DNA of 64,000 nt from Adiantum capillus-veneris. Taxonomy: Eukaryota > Streptophyta > Polypodiopsida > Polypodiales > Pteridaceae. The notes beneath the pieces were generated by a model, which was not told the DNA's origin, did not search any database, and saw only the letters and a list, made by a program, of their open reading frames with translations. A program made the position numbers and the translations under genes. This document shows positions 55,060-64,000 of this stretch, in pieces (the first letter of the stretch is position 1; each line of letters opens with the position of its first letter). The stretch spans positions 172,362,740 through 172,426,739 of the forward strand of contig CM043944.1 of the NCBI GenBank assembly GCA_014529385.2, given 5' to 3'.

Positions 55060-57937
55060 TGTAACAAACTGCTGACGTGTCAAAGCCTAAAGAATGGAGC
55101 CAACTTATAGATGTGGCCGAGGAGCCTAAACCCTAAGAAGAACAAGTAACAGAAGAAGTGTCACAAAGTGATGACGTGGTTGCCCGAGAGCAGAAAACCC
55201 TAACCCTAATTTCTGCCAAAAACCCTAACTGTTGAAACCCTAATTCCAAAAAACCCTAACTGTTGAAACCCTTATTCTGAAAACCCTAACCCTAAAACCT
55301 GCAAACCCTAATTCTGAAAACCCTAACCCTAAAACTGCAACGCTGGCATGATGACGTGGCAGGCTGTACAGATTTCCGTGATTTACACTGGCAGCTTTTG
55401 GCATTGCTTTTTGGCTAGAAGCTTTTGAGTTTGAAAGCTTTTCATGTAAACTGCTTTTTGGACTAGAAGCTTTTGATTTTGAAAGCTTTTCATGTAAATT
55501 GCTTTTTATGCCAAGGGCCTTTAAATATGAGGCTAGGGCTCATTCTCTGGCATGCTTCCTGGAGAAGGTGCAGAGTCTGGAGTACCTTCTTGTACTTTGA
55601 TGATGCAATATAAAGAAATACCGAAAGGGGCGCCAAGGTTTGGGGCCAATACTCTCTAGGGTGGAATTCCGCCACTCCGTGTCGCGTGTCGTCTCTCTTT
55701 CAGTTCAGTTGTTATTGAAGTGCTAAAAGTCTGTTCAGTCTGTTCTTTTCTATTGGCACGTGGTGTCCGCCTTGTGACAGTGGTATCAGAGCATCAGGCG
55801 TGTGCTTTTCTGAAAGCATACCGGTCCTACAAAAGAGCAGACAAAGCTTTTGGAATTTTATCTGAGGTATCTTCGCCCTCCAACCTGGACTTATCAGCCA
55901 CTCCCACCCTTACTTCATCGCGCATCTAGCGCGCTCTCTTCTTCACCGCTCATGTCTTACAGGGCATAAGCCAATTAAGATCACTTGCAAGAGAAGGATC
56001 CAGATTTGTTTCAAGTCACTGTTTTTCTCAGAAGCAGTGCTATGCAGATGTTGATGTCTACAGCTACCAGGCAGCATACTCCAAGTACTTGGCAAGCTTT
56101 CAAGAAAATTTTTTACCCGAAGTTATATGGTTTCTGACATCTTCCTTTGGAGTGTAACTTCTAGCAGAGTGGGGTATCCTGAAATGCTTGCCATGGAAAC
56201 CCTAGCAAACTATAACTTGGAATTTCTCGATATCTCCCAGTAGATGTCTCTTCACGACAGATGACCTTGGAGGTTCGGTGTGATTGCTATCTCTTGGGAC
56301 TACCATCGCCGCTAAAGAAACACTGTTTGTCCAAGAGCTGACGGACCATGCTGTGCTCGGCTACGACCTCTTGGAAGGAACCTAACCCTAATTTTTGGTG
56401 CAGGTTTCAAGATGGAAAGTTAGTCGGCTTTTCGAGCTTGACTGATGTCGAGATTGCTTTTTAAGTTTGTGTTCTATTTGATCTTGTTTGGTGATCCTGT
56501 TTGGAATTTGTTTGAAATGGATGGTATCTGTTTTGAACCTGTCATGGTGCCGATTTGAAATGTTTGACTCTGGTTTCAATACTGGTTTCATTGATTGGTG
56601 ATTTTTACTCCGGAGTGGAGGAGTGAGAAATACTGCCTTGATATTGTTTGAACCTCGGAACGATGCAAGCCGATGCTTGGGGAGCGTTTCGTTGTATACT
56701 AGAAAACCTCCGAACGACGCAGGCCGATGTGTGGGGAGCGTTTGGTTGTATGCTTGAACCTCCAAGTGACGTAGATCGCGGTCTGGGGAGCGTTTGGTTG
56801 TACAGTCCTCTGAGCTCATGGCCTGGACCTTTTTAGGTTATTTGCGGGGCGAGTGACGAGGTAGTCGTTGAGTAGCTTCATACCGCAGACCGTTTGTCTC
56901 GAGGGAGTGCTCAGCGGCTCCGTTTGTTGTGTCTTGTAACATGCATATGTAAGCATTTGTGTTGCATTGTGATGTGCCAATTACTGAATATTCCTAATTG
57001 GATGAGATTACCTGGGTATGTAATTTTAGTGCATCAAGACACCCGTGGAAGATCAATACGGTCTGGGTATGATGGCTAATTTTACTATGCCGGAATATCA
57101 AGAGTTCCGATATGGACGAAAGGAGAAGCTAACTCCTTGATCAAAAGAGCAGAAAGGAGAAGCTAACTCCTTAATAAAGAGAGCAAACTGATTGTCCCTC
57201 GGAATGACCCTCGGGAATTTTTGAGCAAACTTGAGTTGTTTTGCAGATATGCTGTAATCGAGGACGATTACTCTCTTTCACGAAGGGGAGATGTAACAAA
57301 CTGCTGACGTGTCAAAGCCTAAAGAATGGAGCCAACTTACAGATGTGGTCAAGGAGCCTAAACCCTAAGAAGAACAAGTAACAGAAGAAGTGTCACAAAG
57401 TGATCACGTGGTTGCCCGAGAGCAGAAAACCCTAACTGCTAAAACCCTAATTCCAAAAAACCCCAACTGTTGAAACCCTAATTCTGAAAACCCTAACCCT
57501 AAAACTGCAACGCTGGCATGATGACATGGCAGGCTGTACGGATTTTCGTGATTTACACTGGCAGCTTTTGGCATTGCTTTTTGGCCAGAAGCTTTTGAGT
57601 TTGAAAGCTTTTGTAAATTGCTTTTTGGACCAGAAGCTTTTGATTTTGAAAGCTTTTCATGTAAACTGCTTTTTAGGCCAATATGAGGCTAGGGCTCATT
57701 CTCTGGCATGCTTCCTGGAGAAGGTGCAGAGTTTGGAGTACCGGCTTGTACTTTGATTATGCAATATAAAGAAATACCGAAAGGGGTGCCAAGGTTTGGG
57801 GCCAATACTCTATGGGGTGGAATTCCGCCACTCCGTGTTGCGTGTCGTCTCTCTCTTTCAGTTCAGTTGTTATTGAAGTGCTAAAAGTCTGTTCAGTCTG
57901 TTCTTTTCTATTGGCACGTGGTGCCCGCCTTGTGACA
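55060..57937 (+). mobile_element. Element B2, small non-autonomous LTR element nested in B
   Basis: LTRs at 55060-55779 (720 bp) and 57292-57937 (646 bp). The target duplication CAGAT is perfect (55055-55059 and 57938-57942). A primer site (TGGTATCAGAGC from 55781) and a purine tract (cgaaggggaga before 57292) are present. The 1.5-kb interior shows no zinc knuckle, protease or pol. The LTR-length difference comes largely from fewer CCCTAA repeats and other deletions in the right LTR. Confidence 0.9.
55784..57291 (+). other. B2 interior, no recognised coding domain
   Basis: It contains a run of similar ~55-bp units with cctccNaNNgacgNag and ggggagcgttt(g/c)gttgta (56650-56800), a short tandem repeat of three copies. 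Possible decayed gag near 55800-55930; not certain. Confidence 0.5.
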
Positions 57938-57984
57938 CAGATACTCCTCGGATTGTGAAACTTTACCTCGATGTTTTGGTTTAG

Positions 57985-58552
57985 CATAGTCTACTCCAAA
58001 TGGAACCCAGAAATTCAGCTTGGCTGAAGATATGGTGCAGTGGGATGCACAAGAGGGGAGTTACTTCGCTCCTTTGTCAACAGATGCTTTGATTTTGATA
58101 CTAAAGTCATTGATGTCTCTTTGAGCTTCAGGGATACTGAGAGCTGACAGTATTGTGCTAGATGACTTTATGAAATGGAATTCCTGATAATGATACTGAT
58201 TTGTTCTTGACTTCTTTTGAGTGCAGGAACTGATAGACGAAATGACTGTAGCATTTTGGTTTGATTGATCTCGAATAGACATGGTTGCAATAGGGGTTAG
58301 TCAATCGGACATCGATGAGGTCCCGATTGGACCTAGATGTGATTGCTAGCTCCGAATGAATGTTGAATGTCATGTGATGTCCTGTGATGTCTGGTGATGT
58401 CCTGTGATGTGACTGTCGATTTTGTACATGTGCTAGATGTGTGTTCCTAGTACGTAGGTACTAACAGTCAGTGTTTGCTAAGACGGTTTATGGCTTTTGT
58501 CGGTTTTGCATGCGTAATTGCGGTCGATTACAATGCTTTCAAGAGGGGGTAA
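57985..58552 (+). other. Element B 3' untranslated region and purine tract
   Basis: It follows the chromodomain stop and ends with aagagggggtaa before the 3' LTR. It is also present in B4 on the minus strand (63323-63970). It contains a short tandem repeat of the tgtcctgtgatg type at 58370-58412. Confidence 0.7.
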
Positions 58553-59071
58553 TGTCACAAAGTGATGACGTGGCTACGGACAACAGAAACCCTAATTTCT
58601 GCCAGAAACCCTAATTTCCGGAAATCGCAGAGGCGGTTTTTTTTTTTTTTTTTTTTGGTTTTGAGCGACGCAAATCTTGCTTTTTCTCTACGCAATGAGA
58701 AAGAGAGAATGCTTTTGCTTTCAAGTTTTGACTCTTTGTGAGAGAGAGAGAGCAGTTGCTTTTGATTTGAAGCTTTTGGGGCTCTGCTTTTGGCATCCCT
58801 TGTAAACATTTAAATAAGTGGTTTAGGCCTTCACTTCTTAGAGCATCTGGACGCAAAGTCTGAGAGTGAAACCCGAGCCACTCTCTTGTACTTTGAACTG
58901 ATTAATATAAAAAGAAATACCGAAAGGGGCGCCAGTCTTTGGGGCCAATATCTCTAGGCACGGAACTCCGCCGGGCCAGTGCAAATCTATTGTGATCTGT
59001 GAATTGTTTTGAAGTGGTTATTTGGTGCTGTCGCGATTGATTCTCGACTTGGAGTGTCCAAGTCTGTTACA
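58553..59071 (+). repeat. Element B 3' LTR (519 bp)
   Basis: Matches the 5' LTR, but has two CCCTAA motifs instead of four and a T run of about 18 near 58637. Confidence 0.9.
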
Positions 59072-60427
59072 AAGGGAGAGCCTTCCGTTCCTTTAATGAG
59101 AGTGCAATGGACACAAACAAAGTGCATGGACACTGTGCGTGAAGGTGCATGAGACTGAGAGATAGAGAGAGAAGAGAATACGACACCAGAATGTTGTCAA
59201 ACCCTCCTCCGAAGGCCCCACTCTCTATGGCGAGAGCGGTCTATTTATGATTGCACAAATCTCTACAATGCTTGGACTTGCCGACGATGTTGACGACGAC
59301 GACGACGATGACGGACAGGCTGAAATCTAAGAATGCTAAGGGCTGAAATCTGCAAATCTTTATCTGCTGAATTCTGACTCTAGGTTGATGACGATGTCGA
59401 TGGCGATGATGCGACGACGACGCGCTGAAAAAGCAGATGCTGAAATCTGCGTTTTCCGGGCTGAAACTGCGAACTTTGCGGGATATGATCGTGCGGCGAG
59501 GATCTGTTGCGGGAAGGTGAGATTTGCGAGGTTTGGGGGTTCTACTATGATGCTTGACTGCTGAAAACTGAAAACGCTGGTCTTCTTGTTGTTCTTGTCG
59601 CATCGGAACTGCTAAACGTTGAGTGTCTATGCTGCTCCAAAAACGCTAGGGCTGATCTCTGTCTTCTGTCTTCTGCTGCTGCCGGTTGTCCTGCAATGCA
59701 AAACGCTAGGCTGATCTGTTGTTCTAATGTCGCCGAGAATCTGCAAGTGCAAAAACGCCAGGTTGCCTGTGGATGAAATCGCTAGGTCCTTGCAGATGCA
59801 AAAACGCTAGCTCTGTGGTGGGTTCTGCTGAGAAGGTGCCTGTTGAACTGAGTTCCTGCTGCCTCTTCTCCAGAAAGTGCTAACGCTAGGTTTCTATTTA
59901 TACAAACTTAGTAAATTTGCCCTACCTACTTTCCAACAAAAGTCACTTAAAAATAATAAGTGAAAAAGGTCAAAAATAGGAAAAATAGGTCTCTATGCAT
60001 TGTAAAAATGCTCCTTATGGGTTGTGATGGAAATCTGATGATCATGCTGTGTGCAATCAGAGGATATGCATCTAACCTAAGTGTCTGGTCATGCACGGTC
60101 TGCGAACAGACTCACAAAAGTGCTAGATCACTTCCTATTCTAGACTGACTTGACTGAACTGAACCCTGGTCATGCTGTAGCTTGTCCACGGACACATAAG
60201 GTTGGATGTGTCACGTGAGATCCCCCTCCTTTTCAAAGTGAGGTACTAGTACCGAACTGTATGGCGTCGAGGGATCGCCAAGAGCATCCGGAATCCTCGA
60301 AAGGACTCTTCGCCGGGGCCCCCCACTCTGAGGTGTGGGTCGTGCGATACTTGAACTTCATAAAGGTTTGCAAAGCTTGCTTCTTTGGGCCGCGTCGAAA
60401 GCGACACAAAATCTTCTGTGGCTCCTT

Positions 60428-61530
60428 TCATGCTTCAACTTCGTCTAGAGTCATGCTTCTTCCTTCTTCAAGAATCTCCATGGCTGAAAATTCATGAAAC
60501 CACATCCAACACAAAAACATGAACATACCTATTCCATGTAAAGTGACTGGAAAAATTCTATGCCTTTGAACAAAGTGTGCATGCAATGCAGATGAACATA
60601 GAGAGAGAGTGCCAAACCATTCATCAAACACACGCAAACAATGGGGTCGAATCTTGACATTCTGATCTAAATCAATCAACTGTGGCAATTCACAACGGAA
60701 ATGCCCATGCTTGGTGCTCATACTTTCTTGCGCTCTTTCTACGAATGTGTTATGCCAAGGAAGAGACATGAATCTGACTTCCTTGAATGCAAACATTTTA
60801 GCTTTTCATGAAAAATCTGCATACATCCGTGCTCATTCATGAGTGAAACGTGCTCAACGTACCATATGTCATGCCTAGGAAAAGGGATCACATAAAGACG
60901 CTAACTAAAATACAGGAAACGATCACGAATGAAACACTCGAACAATGCGTGCTGACGAATCATTCGAACACAGAATACTTCCCGTGGGGGTTCTTTGGAC
61001 CTCGACTCGAGAGCAAAGATCGGTTCGTCGTGATTGATCGAATCTTCTTGTGAGGGTTCTGTGGACCTCGACTCGAAAGCCAAGATTGGTTCTTTATGAT
61101 TGATCGAATCTACAACGAGGTTAGCTTCACTAGAAAAAGTATCAACTAACACATCATCCTTGTGAGCAATCACATCATCTTCATGCAAATCATCATGCTT
61201 GTGAGAAAACACATCTTGATCATCATGCAAATCATCATGCAAATCATTGTCATGCAATTCTTCATGCTTATCGTTATCATTCAAATCATCATGCTTATCA
61301 TCATGCAAATCATGTGTGTTATGCTTTGGAGAAAAAGAGATTGAAAGAGTCTCCTTCTCCTGAATCTTTTCAATCTTCGCGTGCACATTAGAAATGAGAG
61401 AGGAAGAATGAACAACTTTCTTGTGATCCAAGTCTGTTTTTCTTTCTGCGTACTTGCGATCAAATTCTTTGGCCTCCGAGCATAATTGCCAGTGCTCATG
61501 CTCCATGGTTGCCATTCTTGCTTGTGCCAC
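60428..61530 (-). pseudogene. A3 HD-ORF, broken
   Basis: 61530-60901 (209 residues) carries the Asp/His repeat and S-R-S-K-E-P-P-x-E-V-F-C-V-R-M-I, F-I-R-D-R-F-L-Y-F-S. 60796-60428 carries S-L-P-W-H-N-T, K-H-G-H-F-R-C-E-L-P-Q-L-I and M-E-I-L-E-E-G-R-S-M-T-L-D-E-V. A stop and a frame change lie between them (60800-60900). The region upstream is the start of gag, directly joined after deletion of capsid and protease, with a junction different from that in A2. Confidence 0.6.
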
Positions 61531-62630
61531 GTTTTCATCATGTCCATCATCGTCTTACACCAAGCCTCCATAGGATCTGGTGCAATCCTTGACGTAGATG
61601 GGGAAGGAGGAGGGTCGGAAAAACCTCGTTCGTCGTCTCTCATGCTCATCACCTCCAAGTGAAGTATCCGTTCCGCTTCGAGTGATGACCATCTATTGAA
61701 GTCGTGGGTTCTTGTGGTTTTGGGTTCTTAAGTTCACGAGGAACTTGGGTTCTTGCGGGTCTTGGGTTCTTGAGGGTCTTGAGGTTCTTGAGGTTCTTCA
61801 CGTTCTTGGGTTCTTCTTTCGCTTGCAATCTGTGTTAGAGAAGGATCTTCTCTTAACCCGAGTTCTGCTCTTTTCCGCGGGCGAACCCCTTGGCGGCCTT
61901 GCGCTCACACCAAGGTTGCTTTTTCCCACCTCATGTCGATTGGCCGGCCGCTAAGTGCACGGTCCGCTCTCAATGAGTGAAAAGAGAAACAAGGGGAGGC
62001 TGGACAAGCCCTTCTTTCTTGGGTTTCCTGTCACTCTTCAAAAACACGATTAGGAATCGACTCGCCCAAGAGGACTTGGGTTACGTGCGACTGCAACAAG
62101 CAAAAAAAATTATGTGGTTCTTTCCTTGAGTGATACAGAACACTGCCAAAGCTCTGATACCAATGTAAGGTGCAGCGGAATGAATGTTGAACTTTGCTCA
62201 AGATGAGTGCTCCGAACAAGGTTCCTTGTTCTTAGGAAAGGGAGAGCCTTCCGTTCCTTTAATGAGAGAGTGCAATGGACACAAACAAAGTGAATGGACA
62301 ATGTGCGTGAAGGTACATGAGACTGAGAGATAGAGAGAGAAGAGAATACGACACCAGAATGTTGTCAAACCCTCCTCCGAAGGCCCCACTCTCTATGGCG
62401 AGAGCGGTCTACTTATGATTGCACAAATCTCTACAATGCTTGCCGACGATGTCGACGACGATGAGGACGATGACGAGACTGGCTGAAATCTGAGAATGCT
62501 AAGGGCTGAAATCTGCAAACCTTTATCTACTGAATTCTGACTCTATGTCGATGATGATATCGATGGCAACGATGCGACGACGACGTGCTGAAAATGCAGA
62601 TGCTGAAATCTGCGTTTTCCGGGCTGAAAC

Positions 62631-62982
62631 TGTAACAGACTTGGACACTCCAAGTGAAGAATCAATCACAACAGCACCAAATAACCACTTCAGAACAGTT
62701 CATAGTTCACAATAGATTTGCACTGGCCCAACGGAGTTCCGTGCCTAGAGATATTGGCCCCAAAGATTGGCGCCCCTTTCGGTATTTCTTTATGTATTAA
62801 TCAGTTCAAAGTACAAGAGTGGTTCGGGTCTCACTCTCGGACTCTGCGTCTAGATGCTCTGCAGAGTGGGAGCCCGACTCACGCATTTAATTTACAAGGG
62901 ATGCCAAAAGCAGAGCCTCAAAAGCAAAATTTCTCTCTCTCACAAGCTCTCTTGGGCTTTTAATAAAAAAATAAAGCAAAAG

Positions 62983-63050
<68 letters not shown>

Positions 63051-64000
63051 TTCCAATTGCGTAGAGCAAAAGCTGCTTTCCAGCGCGTGATTTCCGGGCA
63101 GTGCCATACGACGCACGTCATCATGTCAGCGCTTTTTTCGGGTTCAGCTTGCTGTCCTTTTTGGGTTAGGGTTTCTGCTGTTTTTAGGGTTTTTGGCAGA
63201 TTTTAGGGCTTGCAGGTTTTAGGGTTAGGGTTTCCAGAATTAGGGTTTTCAGCAGTTAGGGTTTTTGGCAGAAATTAGGGTTAGGGTTTCTGCTCTTGGG
63301 TAGTCACGTCATCACTTTGACATACGCCCCTCTTGAAAGCATTGTAATCGCCCTCGATTACGCCTGCAAAACAGACAGAGGCCATAAACCGTCTTAGCAG
63401 ACATTGACTGTTAGTACCTACATACTAGGAACACACATCTAGCACATGTACCAATCGACAATCACATCACAAGACATCACAGGACATCACATGACATTCA
63501 ACATTCATTCGGATCTTAGACCATGATTTATTGGCAATGTAGCTAGCAATCGATCTAGATCCAATCGGGACCTCATCGATGTCCGATTGACTAACCCCTA
63601 TTGCAACCATGTCTATTCGAGATCAATCAGACCAAAATGCTGCAGTCATTTCGTCTATCAGTTCCTGCACTTCAAAGAAGTCAAGAACAAATCAGTATCA
63701 TAATCAGTTCTTGCACTTAAAAGAAGTCAAGAATAAATTAGTATCATAATCAGGAATTCCATTTCATAAAGTCATACAACAGAATACTGTCAGCTTTCAG
63801 TATCTCTGAAGCTCGAAGAGACATCAGTGACTCTAGTATCTAAATCAAGGCATCTGTTGACAAAGGAGCGGAGTAACTCCCCTCTTGTGCATTCAACTGC
63901 ACTAGATCTCCGTCCAAGCTGAATTATGGGTTCCATTTGGAGTAGACTATGCTAAACCAAAAGCCTCGAGGTAAAGTTTCACAATCTGAGGAGTATCTGC
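62631..64000 (-). mobile_element. Gypsy element B4, 3' end, runs off the window
   Basis: In element sense: chromodomain end (the window edge matches 57938 onward), 3' untranslated region, purine tract (before 63322) and 3' LTR 63322-62631 (TGTCAAAGTGATGACG...CAAGTCTGTTACA, 692 bp). The LTR contains nine TTAGGG motifs (63165-63285) and (CT)n at 62984-63048. It inserted into the A3 5' LTR. Confidence 0.8.

Larger units (their letters stand above)
54871..57984 (+). pseudogene. Element B chromodomain, split by B2
   Basis: The frame 54871-55059 has an acidic linker (E-E-N-E-E-T-L-V-L-E-Q-I-L-E-H-R) and the chromodomain core (R-R-R-F-L-V-K-F-K-N-F-P; A-K-W-M-E-E-E-D-L-A-D). It is cut at CAGAT by B2 and resumes at 57943 with T-P-R-I-V-K-L-Y-L and a stop at 57984. 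Chromodomains bind modified histone tails and steer integration. Confidence 0.8.
49864..59071 (+). mobile_element. Ty3/Gypsy chromovirus element B, interrupted by B2
   Basis: 5' LTR 49864-50407, Met-tRNA primer site, gag, degraded protease region, reverse transcriptase, RNase H, integrase, chromodomain, purine tract and 3' LTR 58553-59071. The target duplication AAGGG is perfect (49859-49863 and 59072-59076). This is the only element here with a full set of pol domains, but stops, frameshifts and an integrase deletion make it non-functional. B2 sits in the chromodomain codons. Confidence 0.9.
49778..62630 (-). mobile_element. Element A3, interrupted by B on the left and B4 on the right
   Basis: The 3' LTR is 49778-49863 plus 59077-60220, split by element B (TSD AAGGG). 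The interior is 60221-62163 and the 5' LTR begins at 62164 and is cut at 62630 by B4. The primer site (minus, ttggtatcagagctttgg at 62163 leftward) and purine tract (minus, near 60221-60238) are present. Like A2 it lacks capsid, protease and all pol, and keeps the HD-ORF. It inserted into B5. Confidence 0.85.

Noticed and set aside
55196-55342. Possible telomere or chromosome end
   Set aside because: CCCTAA motifs are interspersed with other sequence, lie inside LTRs, and recur in several LTRs with non-telomeric flanks.

Overview
The window is retrotransposon-dense nuclear DNA from a land plant with a large genome. Evidence for a plant: initiator-Met-tRNA primer sites, Copia and chromodomain-type Ty3/Gypsy elements, AAACCCTAA telobox motifs inside LTRs, and split exons of a plant-like mitochondrial complex I gene (NDUFA12-like). 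The inferred 16-kb intron would suit a fern or gymnosperm, but the sequence alone does not fix the species.

Layout. 1-3365: degenerate 3' part of an LTR element with ~283-bp diverged tandem repeats, then one LTR with a purine tract before it and a primer site after it. 3797-9655: LTR and leader of Gypsy family C (copy C2), split by a complete pol-deleted Copia (3853-8126, TSD GTAGG) that carries three LTRs. 9766-11824: decayed Copia pol with 3' LTR. 12020-18844: minus-strand Gypsy C1 with a triplicated gag segment. 18845-25600: LTR scraps in inverted pairs (D and F) and long microsatellites. 25626-29093: a small non-autonomous LTR element (H) with an unrecognised ORF. 30299-30378 and 46661-46976: exons of the NDUFA12-like gene. 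31860-33684: LINE and Gypsy fragments inside the inferred intron. 33685-44106: Gypsy-derived element A1 with a second family member, A2, nested in its 3' LTR (TSD GAATC). 48304-64000: a nest in which B5 is cut by A3, A3 is cut by B (TSD AAGGG), B is cut by B2 (TSD CAGAT), and the other LTR of A3 is cut by B4, which leaves the window.

The only host gene seen is the NDUFA12-like one; its last exon was not found. The most unusual element biology is family A. All three copies lack reverse transcriptase and integrase. All keep a reading frame, placed after the protease in A1, that encodes an Asp/His-rich repeat followed by a conserved domain I do not recognise. Families A, B and C interrupt each other, so relative insertion order can be read from TSDs and interruptions. 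Almost every element ORF is broken. None looks intact enough to encode a working polyprotein.
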